A DNA stretch of 64,000 bases, taken from QYOJ01 sp043810345 (GTDB lineage: Bacteria > Bacteroidota > Bacteroidia > Bacteroidales > FEN-979). The stretch is taken from NCBI GenBank assembly GCA_043810345.1, contig JBDROF010000018.1, positions 118,937-182,936 on the forward strand, in the 5' to 3' direction. The translations under genes and the position numbers were made by a program. Shown here piece after piece: positions 49,928 to 58,398 of this stretch; the first letter of the stretch is position 1, and each line of letters opens with the position of its first letter. The notes under the pieces are model-generated. The model had not been told where the DNA came from, did not search any database, and saw nothing but the letters and a program-made list of their open reading frames with translations.

Positions 49928-51189
49928 AATTCAAACTGATATACCCCCGATGGGAAAAACTGGAAGGACAAACCACATTCAACCTGCCTCCGCATGGTCC
50001 GGTTGTGATGGCGGCCGATATTCCTGATTACGCAGAGATTGATTTCACCGACGAAAATGTCGAAGATCTGGTTATTGACGAAAGTCCTGATTTTGTGGGA
50101 ATTTCTATGATGCTGACAACGCAGGTCCAACGAGGCTGGGCCATTGCCGATCAGTACAGGAAGCTGGGAAAGAAGGTCATTTTCGGAGGGATCTCCACCA
50201 TGTTGCATGCCGAAGAGACCATGGAACATGCCGACGCAGTCTTCCTTGGAGAGGTAGAAGGCAGGTTGACAGATGTTTTTGAGGATTTCCAAAAGAATGA
50301 GCTGAAAAAGGTCTATAACTTCATGGCCAAACCTCCCGACATGAACCTTGTGGGACCGGCTGATCGCACTATCCTTAAGAAAGATCTCTATTATCACAAA
50401 GGATTCCGGATGGTGGATCTCTTCCATGCCTCCCGTGGTTGTGTATACGATTGTTATCCCTGCGCCGTGAGATACCTTGGTGGCCGCGGCTTCAGACCAC
50501 GTCCGATAGAGCGCGTGGTGGAAGAGCTCTCCCAGATGGACAACAACCGCCTCTTCATCGTGGATAACTCGCTGGCGCTGGATACCGGGTGGGAGAAGGA
50601 ATTGTTCAAAGCGATGATTCCGCTGAAAAAGAAGTGGGTCAGCCATACGATCGAAGATAAAGATGAAGTGCTTGATCTCGCTGCACAGGCCGGAGCATGG
50701 TATGTCTATCAGGCGGTCTTCGATACCTCCGACTACATCCGCAACCGGATCAAGCAGTATCACGACTATGGAATTGCTGTAGAGGGAACAATCCTGTTAG
50801 GCCTTGATAATCAAACTGAAGATGACATCAAACGGTTGATTGACTTTTTGCTGGAGATCAACCTGGACCTTGCGGAGTTTACTGTCCTCGCCCCCTTCCC
50901 ACATACAAAAGCTTACGCTGACCTGGTCAAGCAAAACAAGATTTTCGATCATAACTGGGACCATTACAATGCCGGCAAAGTAGTTTATCACCCAAAACAC
51001 ATGACTGCTGAACGGTTGCAGGAACTGTACCATTATGCATGGGACACCTTTTACAGGGATGAACCGCAGACCATGAAGATGTTCAACCTGATCACCCGAG
51101 TGATCAACCGGGAGGTGGAAGACGGCACTTATGCTCCCCGGAGGCGGGATCTGATAGACGTAAGTTTTGGCAGAGAGGTTGGGGTATAG
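49924..51189 (+). CDS. B12-binding-domain radical SAM enzyme, rSAM-5
   Basis: The protein has 421 residues. The N-terminal B12-binding-like domain (about 1-130) has VIFGGISTMLHAEE. The radical SAM cysteines are 173, 177 and 180 (RGCVYDCYPC), where the residue before the third Cys is Pro, unlike the aromatic usual in CxxxCxPhiC. It is coupled to the C45 gene by an ATGA overlap. The substrate is unknown; a lipid or polyene of the cluster is inferred from context. Confidence 0.85.
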   Translation: MKFKLIYPRWEKLEGQTTFNLPPHGPVVMAADIPDYAEIDFTDENVEDLVIDESPDFVGISMMLTTQVQRGWAIADQYRKLGKKVIFGGISTMLHAEETMEHADAVFLGEVEGRLTDVFEDFQKNELKKVYNFMAKPPDMNLVGPADRTILKKDLYYHKGFRMVDLFHASRGCVYDCYPCAVRYLGGRGFRPRPIERVVEELSQMDNNRLFIVDNSLALDTGWEKELFKAMIPLKKKWVSHTIEDKDEVLDLAAQAGAWYVYQAVFDTSDYIRNRIKQYHDYGIAVEGTILLGLDNQTEDDIKRLIDFLLEINLDLAEFTVLAPFPHTKAYADLVKQNKIFDHNWDHYNAGKVVYHPKHMTAERLQELYHYAWDTFYRDEPQTMKMFNLITRVINREVEDGTYAPRRRDLIDVSFGREVGV

Positions 51190-51192
51190 AAA

Positions 51193-51250
51193 CGTATCCG
51201 TAGGGGCGGGTTCGTGTAGTATGGGCGGGTTCCGAACCCGCCCATAAGTG
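51193..51250. repeat. GGGCGGGTTC repeat with strong hairpin
   Basis: GTAGGGGCGGGTTCGTG is followed by ATGGGCGGGTT-CCG-AACCCGCCCAT (51221-51245), a perfect 11-bp stem with a 3-nt loop. No T-run follows. It resembles REP-type intergenic elements and may stabilise the upstream mRNA. Confidence 0.8.
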
Positions 51251-51287
51251 AAATGGTTAATGAACGTTATAGACTTTCGACTGACAT

Positions 51288-51674
51288 ATGGAAACAAATC
51301 CCTCTTTTGACCACTACATGGACCACTATTTCGATTTCCTCGGTCAATGGGAAACTCCGTCCCGTTGCGGGTTGAAGATTATTCGCCGGAAGGATGGCAA
51401 AACGCTGGTGATCGCTACAGAGATCTACAGGCAGAATCCGGGAACACCTGTCACAGAATGGGTGGCTCCCCTGGCTACCCAGATCATGCAACACATTGAC
51501 GAAAAGCCTGAGAACTATATTTTCATCGAACACACACCGGACCTGCGGAGTAAACTGACATTCTACGAAGAGACATTTGATAAGGTGGATTTCGACTGGA
51601 ACGGCGGGAAATTCATCAACCCACGCTGGACACGACTCTCCAAATCAGACGTTGATCAATTGATGGATGAATGA
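51288..51674 (+). CDS. Uncharacterised small soluble protein
   Basis: A 128-residue protein without signal peptide. Features are DHYMDHYFDFLGQW near the N-terminus and NYIFIEHTPD plus FDKVDFDWNGGKF later. It probably has an alpha/beta fold. I do not recognise the family. Its stop overlaps the start of the TonB-dependent receptor by 8 bp. Confidence 0.6.
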   Translation: METNPSFDHYMDHYFDFLGQWETPSRCGLKIIRRKDGKTLVIATEIYRQNPGTPVTEWVAPLATQIMQHIDEKPENYIFIEHTPDLRSKLTFYEETFDKVDFDWNGGKFINPRWTRLSKSDVDQLMDE

Positions 51675-54078
51675 CGAGTGCATATCTTCACCACGAATTC
51701 ACAAAGACACGAAGACACTGTGCCTTAGTGGTTTATTTTTTTGTTTTCTTTTCTCAACTCCCGTTTCATCTCAACAAATCCTCAGGCAATCAATCAAAGG
51801 TATTGTCCTGGATCAACAGACCCTCTCCCCTCTTCCGGGAGCCTCAGTAATACTGGCAGGAAGTGATCCATTGATAGGGGCTATCACAGATGAAGAGGGT
51901 CATTTTACATTGAAGGAGATTCCCATCGGCACTCGGCGGATCAAGGTCACATTCATTGGGTATGCTCCTTATGAGTCTCCGGATATCACAGTAAGTTCAG
52001 GGAAAGAGAGCACAATCACTGTTTACCTTCAGGAGATGGTTCTCACGGCCAGGGAGGTGGAGATCAGGGGCGAGTACGTGAAATACCAGCCCATCAACCG
52101 GATGGCTACGGTAAGTGTAAGAAGTTTCAGCGTGGATGAGACCTTTCGTTTTGCAGGAAGTTACAATGACCCTGCCCGAATGGCTCAAAACTTTGCCGGA
52201 GTAACCTCCGGAGTGGATAACAGGAATGACATCATCGTCAGGGGGAACAGCCCGATGGGTTTGCAATGGAGGCTGGACGATATGGAGATTCCAAACCCCA
52301 ACCATTTTGCCGCTGTGGGAACCACAGGTGGCCCCGTTACAGTAATGAATAACAATCTCTTAACCAATTCCGACTTCTTTACAGGAGCCTTTCCTGCCCA
52401 GTATGGGAATACGCTGGCTGGTGTATTTGACCTGCGCATGCGAAACGGGAACAGCGACCGCCGGGAGTATTGGTTTGAAATGGGATGGAATGGCCTTGAG
52501 TTCGGAACAGAAGGTCCTTTCTCAAAAGGTTCATCAGCCTCTTATCTCTTTGCTTACCGCTACTCCATGCTTGAGTTGATCAGCTACCTGGGGATCAACC
52601 TGAACCTGGTTCCGCGGTATCAGGACCTGAACTTCAAACTCACTTTTCCCACCAAAAAAGCCGGCACCTTTACCATCACCGGGATGGGTGGAATCAGCAA
52701 CATTGACATTTTCGACAGTGAAAAAAAAGAGGATGAATGGATGTTCCCTGATTATGGAGAGGATCTTGCAAACGGATCAAACCTGGGAGTGGTGGGATTT
52801 TCACACCAGATCCTGCTGACTCCCAAAACCCGGCTGAAAAACATGATCTATGTGGTTGGATCACTTGTCCGTACCAGGATAGACACCTTCTCAAACGTAG
52901 TTACCATTCCGTCGCCATGGGCAGGAGAACGGTCGGAGGAGATCAAAAGCTCTTTGTCGTCGCAGCTTTTTCATAAGTTTTCACCCGGGAACAGCCTGGA
53001 TGCCGGCCTTTTTTACGATCATTACTGGATGTCGTATGCCGACAGCATGATGTGGGAAGGTTCATTCCTGGTCAATACTGGTAGCAAAGAACAGATGGGC
53101 TTCCTGCGAGGATACACCCAATGGAGGCACAACTTTTCCGACCGCTTCTCCATCACTTCAGGGGTGTCCGGATCCCTTCTGACCCTGAATAACAGCTGGG
53201 CCCTGGAACCCCGGTTTGGATTCGACTGGATCATCCATGATCGTCACAGCCTGAACTTTGGAACCGGCATCTATAGCCAGATTCAACCGCGGGTGATCTA
53301 TTTCGTGCTGGCCCATCATCCTGATGGAACAGTCACACAACCGAATCTCACTATGGATTTCACACGCAGTTGGCAAGTGGCAGTTGGCTATAATTACCTG
53401 CTTACTGAAAATCTTAGATTTAAAGCGGAGACCTATTACCAGTACCTGTATGATATCCCTGTCAAACGCTCCATCCCTGAATACGCGCTTCTGAACCAGG
53501 GGCATGAGTTTTTCATCGGCAGGCAATATGCCGATAGTCTGATCAACCTGGGAAGCGGAGAGAATTATGGGGTAGAATTTACCTTTGAACGGTTTTTCAG
53601 GAAGAACTATTATTGTCTGCTCACTGCCTCCCTTTTCAACTCAACGTATCAGGGATACGATAACGTGACCCGAAACAGTGCTTTCAATGTCAATTATGTG
53701 CTGAATGCTGTCGGTGGGTATGAATTTGTGGTCGGGAAACGGAAATGGGGTGTACTCTCATTCGGACTGCGTGCCACCTGGGCCGGAGGAAACCCATACA
53801 TCCCATACGATGTCAGTGCCACCGTGGCAACCGGGGAACCAATCCCCGACTGGAGCCGTTCCTATGAATCCCGGTTCCCTGGCTACAAGCGAGTTGCCTT
53901 CCGGTTTGGCATCAAACGAAACATGCCAAAATACCACCTGGAATTTCTTCTGGATCTTCAGTACCGTACAAGTTATACCAACATCGCTTTACAACGGATC
54001 GACCCCCGAACCGGAGAGATCAGATACTATTTTCAGATGGGAATTTTCCCGATGGGGACCTGGAGGGTACAGTTTTGA
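51667..54078 (+). CDS. TonB-dependent outer-membrane receptor with carboxypeptidase-like domain
   Basis: The protein has 803 residues. A signal segment (about 18-37) leads into a carboxypeptidase-regulatory-like domain (about 42-125, GIVLDQQTLSPLPGASVILAG). A plug (NDIIVRGNSPMGLQWRLDDMEI) and a beta-barrel ending with WRVQF follow. It imports or exports a ligand across the outer membrane. The first 25 codons contain a text-like repeat (51685-51731), so the N-terminus and start are uncertain. TRSWQVAVGYNYL includes a GCAGTTGGC-type word at 53367-53389. Confidence 0.88.
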   Translation: MNDECISSPRIHKDTKTLCLSGLFFCFLFSTPVSSQQILRQSIKGIVLDQQTLSPLPGASVILAGSDPLIGAITDEEGHFTLKEIPIGTRRIKVTFIGYAPYESPDITVSSGKESTITVYLQEMVLTAREVEIRGEYVKYQPINRMATVSVRSFSVDETFRFAGSYNDPARMAQNFAGVTSGVDNRNDIIVRGNSPMGLQWRLDDMEIPNPNHFAAVGTTGGPVTVMNNNLLTNSDFFTGAFPAQYGNTLAGVFDLRMRNGNSDRREYWFEMGWNGLEFGTEGPFSKGSSASYLFAYRYSMLELISYLGINLNLVPRYQDLNFKLTFPTKKAGTFTITGMGGISNIDIFDSEKKEDEWMFPDYGEDLANGSNLGVVGFSHQILLTPKTRLKNMIYVVGSLVRTRIDTFSNVVTIPSPWAGERSEEIKSSLSSQLFHKFSPGNSLDAGLFYDHYWMSYADSMMWEGSFLVNTGSKEQMGFLRGYTQWRHNFSDRFSITSGVSGSLLTLNNSWALEPRFGFDWIIHDRHSLNFGTGIYSQIQPRVIYFVLAHHPDGTVTQPNLTMDFTRSWQVAVGYNYLLTENLRFKAETYYQYLYDIPVKRSIPEYALLNQGHEFFIGRQYADSLINLGSGENYGVEFTFERFFRKNYYCLLTASLFNSTYQGYDNVTRNSAFNVNYVLNAVGGYEFVVGKRKWGVLSFGLRATWAGGNPYIPYDVSATVATGEPIPDWSRSYESRFPGYKRVAFRFGIKRNMPKYHLEFLLDLQYRTSYTNIALQRIDPRTGEIRYYFQMGIFPMGTWRVQF
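51685..51731. repeat. CACGAATTCACAAAGACACG-type word at the receptor N-terminus
   Basis: TTCACCACGAATTCACAAAG and ACACGAAGACACTGTGCCTT AGTGG form a degenerate repeat of the kind usually found between genes. Here it is translated just before and into the signal peptide. Confidence 0.65.
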
Positions 54079-54082
54079 ATAT

Positions 54083-54090
54083 TACCTTTG
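54083..54090 (+). promoter_or_regulatory. -7 element upstream of the OB-fold lipoprotein
   Basis: TACCTTTG lies 26 bp before ATG 54117, directly after the receptor stop codon. Confidence 0.5.
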
Positions 54091-54116
54091 TGATCCGGAA
54101 ACCAACTAACAAATAT

Positions 54117-54824
54117 ATGAGATTCGATACTAAGATATACGCTTCTATTCTCAGCGTTATTGTATTGCTGACTGCCTGTCAGTCAACTTCCAATAAAAAA
54201 GTTAAAAACCTTTCCCCTAATGCACACCAGGTGGTTGCAGAAGAGGTTATTCAAACCAGCAAATACACCTATGTACTTGTTTCAGAGGATGAAAGAGGAT
54301 ACTGGATTGCCATTCCCAAAACCGATATCCAGGAGGAGGGTACCTATTTCTGGTCGGTCGGTTCTGAGATGAATAATTTCACCAGCAATGAGTTAAACAG
54401 GACATTCCCGAGTATTTTCTTTGTTCAGGATTTTACGGATCAGCCGATACTGCAGGGCAATGAGTTCAGTTCATCTACGATGGGAGCAAAACCGCAATTC
54501 AGGGAACAATCCGGAATTGAAATCCCCAGGGCAGAAGCTGGCATCACGATCGCTGAGTTATATGCAGACCGTAACTCCTATGCAGGTAAAACGGTGAAAA
54601 TCAGGGGCGAGGTAGTAAAATTCCTCCCCGAAATCATGGACCGTAACTGGGTACACCTCCAGGATGGATCAAAAGATGGCGAAAATTATGATCTGACAAT
54701 CACATCAAAAGCAATTGTCAACGTTGGTGAGGTTGTTACATTTGAGGGAGTCGTCGCTGTAGATAAGGATTTCGGGGCAGGCTACTTCTATAATGTGATC
54801 GTAGAGGATGCAGTAATCAAATAG
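54117..54824 (+). CDS. Lipoprotein with C-terminal OB-fold-like domain
   Basis: The protein has 235 residues with a lipobox LLTAC near residue 20. The N-terminal part (VAEEVIQTSKYTYVLVSED) forms a small repeat-like unit and the C-terminal part (about 150-235) has the pattern YAGKTVKIRGEVVKF ... WVHLQDGSKDGENYDLT ... GEVVTFEGVVAVDKDFG of OB-fold proteins found next to c-type cytochrome and copper systems. Ligand and role are unknown. Confidence 0.72.
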   Translation: MRFDTKIYASILSVIVLLTACQSTSNKKVKNLSPNAHQVVAEEVIQTSKYTYVLVSEDERGYWIAIPKTDIQEEGTYFWSVGSEMNNFTSNELNRTFPSIFFVQDFTDQPILQGNEFSSSTMGAKPQFREQSGIEIPRAEAGITIAELYADRNSYAGKTVKIRGEVVKFLPEIMDRNWVHLQDGSKDGENYDLTITSKAIVNVGEVVTFEGVVAVDKDFGAGYFYNVIVEDAVIK

Positions 54825-54889
54825 CATGCAGATGACGAGGATCCTGGCGGATTTTCGCAGATTTCGATCGTAAATCCCAAATCGAATTA

Positions 54890-55000
54890 ATCGGAGGGTT
54901 CCTCGTCTCCACCTTCCTGTCGCTGATTATCGTGCCGGTACTTTATCAGGTGTTTACGAAGGACGAGGGACGTAAGACGAAGGACGAAGGACTTGAGTAG
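54890..55000 (+). pseudogene. Remnant of an RND efflux transporter C-terminus
   Basis: The 36-codon frame reads IGGFLVSTFLSLIIVPVLY and continues QVFTKDEGRKTKDEGLE before a stop. The first part is the last membrane span of AcrB-type transporters (VGGxxxSTxLTLxxVPVLY). No upstream transporter sequence exists, so this is a deletion remnant. Its tail is a GACGAAGGACGAAGG-type repeat, the same word that ends rSAM-3. TTTTCGCAGATTTCGATCGT words precede it. Confidence 0.7.
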
Positions 55001-55058
55001 TAATAGGTAGAAGACAGTTGTAAAAAGGATATCGCGCATCGCATATCGCGCATCCGGG
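54955..55058. repeat. GGACGAAGGACG words and ATCGCGCATCGC words
   Basis: ACGAAGGACGAGGGACGTAA then GACGAAGGACGAAGG (54955-54990) is followed by GGATATCGCGCATCGCATAT then CGCGCATCCGGGATC (55027-55058). This fills the gap up to the stop codon of the KamA-like gene. Confidence 0.75.
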
Positions 55059-55059
55059 A

Positions 55060-57012
55060 TCAATAATAAAACCAGATCGTCCTGTAATCGCGGACATTCT
55101 CTCCCCTGGCAGCAAGTTCCTCGAGGTAGTCGTAGATGGGAACATCCACGTAGTTGTAAGGTGGGACCGGGGAGATGTTTTTTTCCCACGGATGAAACTC
55201 ATAAACCCGGGATCCGTCGGGTAGGATCATGACCAACCGGTGATCCTGTCCGGCCCGCAAATGGTTCTTCCCTAATTTAGGAACATTGAATACCGGTTCA
55301 TCAGTACGGTCGAGTCCGGGTAACAAGCGTGCCTCCTCCTTCCGCTCCTGAAGTATTCTGGCAATCGGGACCATGTATCGTTTGGTCTCCTCCTTCCCTT
55401 TCATGTTGAAGGTATAATAGGGATCAACCCCAATGGATTTAAGGTCACAACGAAGTTTTGCAAGCTCAAACCGCCGGGAGTTCTCCACCGTATAAACCTG
55501 TTGGTTGTAAATGCTGATCCCTAGTTTCCTGATCTTCTGAACGGCAGCCATCGCCTCAGGAGTGATCTCGTAAGAGTGCTCAAAATGAGTGATTAACGCA
55601 ATCTCCAATCGTGGAGGTTGATGATACTTTCCCAGAATCCCGACCAGTTTATCCGTAAATCGCATGGGCAGCACGACCGGTGTACGACTCCCGATCCTGA
55701 TCCTGTATATATGCTTCTTCTTTGACAGAATCTCTAGGATATTCTCAACCTGCTGGTTGGTCATCACCAGGGGATCTCCTCCTGTAATCAACACATCTCC
55801 AACGCTTTTATGTTTATCAAACCATGAAAGAGCCTCTTCCAGTTTCACTTTGGTTGCCATGGCCTTTGGCTCTAGCACCCGCTCAATTTCCCAGTTACGC
55901 TGACAGTAGACACAAATCTGGGAACAGGTGTTGAACGGTTTCAGGATGGAAATGAAGGGGTATCGGCGGGTAATCAGATCGACCGGGGAAGTATCGTGTT
56001 CTCCCATGAAATCAAATGATATCCCGCGATCACCTTTGTGGGCTGTAAGCTCATCCACATAATCTTTTGGTGGAATTACCTGAGCCCTGATGGCATGATC
56101 ATAACCTATAGAGAGCTTGGTGTCCATCAAACCCAGGTAATAGGGAGTGATCCCAAAGGCAATTTTATTTCTGACCGCCTTGTCCACTGCCTCCTTCTGA
56201 TCATTAGTCATCTCGATCAGGTCGATCAGCGGTTTGGGATCCTTGATCACATGCTTCAGATGCCACTGGTAATCGTTCCAATCCTCTTCATTTGCCTTGA
56301 AGTAGCGAAGAATCTTCGCACGGTTCTCGGCACGCCACCCGACGACCTCTTCCTCCAGTCCGGACGGGAACTTTTTAAAGTACTTCTTCATATTGGATCC
56401 CAGTTCATCCAGGATCTCCATCCGGACAGTCGCTGCTTCTCTCCCGTGCAGTTTGAAAAACTCGGGAACGCCCTTCTTCACCTGATCGTTCTCGAGGTAA
56501 ATGTTTGATTTTCCGGTCACCCCGCGAAAGAGGTTGATGAACTCCATGAGAAAACCGGCAGAAATCTTACCCGTCATCTCATCTCTGTGGTTTCTGGCGA
56601 GCTTCCAGAGACAGTCCAGTGCTGAAAACTCGGTTCGAAATTCATTTACAGGTCCAATGACACTCCTGAATACCCGAATACTCTCCCGTACCGTGGATTT
56701 CTCCAGGATATGTAGGTCGTTATCCACCTGAAAGACCTTTCGCTCGGCCTTTTCAAGGTAGCTGTACAAATTTTCACGTGCATCTTCAAGGCTCTCCGAT
56801 TTTTTCAATAATTCATAGATCTCCGGGTTCGACTCCCAGAGACGCTGCAGGTAACCCTCGTAATCGACCTCAAAATGGGGTTTAAAAAGGCTCACCTCGT
56901 CAGTAAAAACATCATCCAGCAAGCGCGTACTAACCCATTTTCGGCCGGAAGAACTCTCTTTACCTGTTTTGGGATGGGTTTCTGGTAAATGATTGGAAGT
57001 ATATTTCTTCAT
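55060..57012 (-). CDS. KamA-family radical SAM protein (lysine 2,3-aminomutase-like)
   Basis: The protein has 650 residues. The radical SAM motif is CSQICVYC with Cys363, Cys367 and Cys370, followed by QRNWE, GGDPLV, RIGSRTPVVLP and the C-terminal metal/PLP-type region. The N-terminal 300 residues are helical and typical of the long KamA-like form. The PLP lysine of true aminomutases cannot be assigned with confidence, so the substrate may not be lysine. It is monocistronic on the minus strand. Confidence 0.87.
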   Translation of the reverse strand: MKKYTSNHLPETHPKTGKESSSGRKWVSTRLLDDVFTDEVSLFKPHFEVDYEGYLQRLWESNPEIYELLKKSESLEDARENLYSYLEKAERKVFQVDNDLHILEKSTVRESIRVFRSVIGPVNEFRTEFSALDCLWKLARNHRDEMTGKISAGFLMEFINLFRGVTGKSNIYLENDQVKKGVPEFFKLHGREAATVRMEILDELGSNMKKYFKKFPSGLEEEVVGWRAENRAKILRYFKANEEDWNDYQWHLKHVIKDPKPLIDLIEMTNDQKEAVDKAVRNKIAFGITPYYLGLMDTKLSIGYDHAIRAQVIPPKDYVDELTAHKGDRGISFDFMGEHDTSPVDLITRRYPFISILKPFNTCSQICVYCQRNWEIERVLEPKAMATKVKLEEALSWFDKHKSVGDVLITGGDPLVMTNQQVENILEILSKKKHIYRIRIGSRTPVVLPMRFTDKLVGILGKYHQPPRLEIALITHFEHSYEITPEAMAAVQKIRKLGISIYNQQVYTVENSRRFELAKLRCDLKSIGVDPYYTFNMKGKEETKRYMVPIARILQERKEEARLLPGLDRTDEPVFNVPKLGKNHLRAGQDHRLVMILPDGSRVYEFHPWEKNISPVPPYNYVDVPIYDYLEELAARGENVRDYRTIWFYY

Positions 57013-57114
57013 AAAGGGTCAATTTATTGTGAAGGAAAAAATTAATTTTCTAAGAAAAAGCCTTGCACAAGATGGTTCAGGATGGAAGTTTCATCAAATT
57101 CAAATGTACAAAAT

Positions 57115-57146
57115 TTTGGATGGGAACGCAAGTCTTGTTATATTTG
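57115..57146 (+). promoter_or_regulatory. Complete Bacteroidota promoter TTTG-N20-TATATTTG
   Basis: A TTTG at 57115-57118 and TATATTTG at 57139-57146 are 20 bp apart, the expected -33/-7 spacing. The lipoprotein start ATG 57166 lies 20 bp downstream. This is the best complete promoter in the window. Confidence 0.75.
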
Positions 57147-57165
57147 TTTAGCCAAAGATTTCAAC

Positions 57166-58137
57166 ATGAAACATTTACGTATTGTCATCTGCATTCTTCT
57201 AGCTGTCACCCTCGCCTGCAAGAAAAACGACATTCCGGATCTGGATTTCAGGCAGGAGATGAGGAAATTTATTGAAGGGATCTCCGGTTTCGCAAGAAGT
57301 TATTCCCCTGGATTCATTGTGATACCCCAGAATGGTCAGGAGCTGATCACCCTCGACGGGGAATCGTCAGGCCCTCTGGCTACCGGGTATTCACAGGCAA
57401 TCAGTGGGCAGGGACGGGAGGATCTTTTCTATGGTTATAACGGCGACGGGATTCCTACCCCGGTGAATGACCGGCTTTATATGGAGGGATACCTTGACCG
57501 TTGCAAAACCGCAGGGAACGTGATTCTGGTGACAGATTATTGTTCTGCTCACCCAGATATGCTCGATTCCTATCTCCAGAATGAGGCAAAAGGCTATATC
57601 TCCTTTTCAGTAGATCACCGGGAACTGGATCATGTCCCTGCCTACCCGGTACCGATCTTCAATGAAAATTCCAACCATATCCATTCCCTTAATCAGGCTA
57701 AGAATTTTCTGTACCTGTTGAACCCGGATGCGTTTCCCACCAAAAATCATTTTCTGGACTCGCTCAGCAAAACCAACTTTGACCTCTTCATCATTGACCT
57801 CTTCTTCCAGGGGAACGAACAACTCATACAGGAGGATGTAACTTCACTTAAAACCAAGTCAAATGGGGGAACCCGGTTGGTCATCTGTTACATGAGTATC
57901 GGCGAAGCTGAGAATTACCGGTATTACTGGCAAACAGGATGGGAGTTCGGGAGTCCGGAGTGGCTCGACAAAGCCAATCCCGATTGGCCGGGTAACTTCA
58001 AGGTCCGATACTGGGATCCTGCCTGGCAGGCCATTATTTTCGGAAACAACACTTCCTACCTGAAACGCATTATCGACGCCGGGTTTGACGGAGTGTACCT
58101 GGATATTGTGGATGCTTTTGAATACTATGAAGAGTAA
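57166..58137 (+). CDS. GH114-like (endo-alpha-1,4-polygalactosaminidase-type) lipoprotein
   Basis: The protein has 323 residues with a lipobox near residue 18 (VTLAC-K). The barrel motifs FDLFIIDLFFQ, RLVICYMSIGEAENYRYYW and GFDGVYLDIVDAFEYYEE match the GH114 family (TM1410-like), with acidic residues at the barrel ends. The family includes hydrolases of galactosaminoglycans, though most members are unproven. A complete promoter precedes it. Confidence 0.82.
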   Translation: MKHLRIVICILLAVTLACKKNDIPDLDFRQEMRKFIEGISGFARSYSPGFIVIPQNGQELITLDGESSGPLATGYSQAISGQGREDLFYGYNGDGIPTPVNDRLYMEGYLDRCKTAGNVILVTDYCSAHPDMLDSYLQNEAKGYISFSVDHRELDHVPAYPVPIFNENSNHIHSLNQAKNFLYLLNPDAFPTKNHFLDSLSKTNFDLFIIDLFFQGNEQLIQEDVTSLKTKSNGGTRLVICYMSIGEAENYRYYWQTGWEFGSPEWLDKANPDWPGNFKVRYWDPAWQAIIFGNNTSYLKRIIDAGFDGVYLDIVDAFEYYEE

Positions 58138-58167
58138 TGCAAAATGCAAAATTAATTTAGTAAGACT

Positions 58168-58386
58168 ATGACGAAAGAGGTGTTTTTTTATGTGGCGGGA
58201 GCGACTACCTTCGGCTGGGGTGTTGCTCACTTGTTTCCAACGAAATCGGTGGTTAAGGGATTCGGGGATATCTCCGAAGTCAACCGGAACATCCTCAGAA
58301 TGGAGTGGATCACAGAAGGGATCGCTCTGATCTTCCTAGGCATCCTGGTAGTTGCGTTATTGATTTTCATAGGTGTATTACTCTAA
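58168..58386 (+). CDS. Small two-span membrane protein, possibly truncated
   Basis: The protein has 72 residues with spans at about 5-22 and 50-70. The pattern FFYVAGATTFGWGVAHLFPTKSVVKGFGDIS is shared, from memory, with longer membrane proteins of Bacteroidota, so the abrupt end after GVLL may reflect a truncation. The following gene is clearly damaged, which supports decay in this spot. Function unknown. Confidence 0.55.
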   Translation: MTKEVFFYVAGATTFGWGVAHLFPTKSVVKGFGDISEVNRNILRMEWITEGIALIFLGILVVALLIFIGVLL

Positions 58387-58398
58387 TATCCCGATTAC

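Noticed and set aside
7421..51189. Firm assignment as a ladderane cluster
   Set aside because: The gene types overlap with ladderane candidate sets, but the cluster core fits aryl-polyene/flexirubin machinery equally well, and no product information exists.
54887..55189. 100-codon minus-strand open frame next to the KamA-like gene
   Set aside because: It is antisense to the RND remnant and overlaps the KamA-like 3' end; it consists of repeat words.
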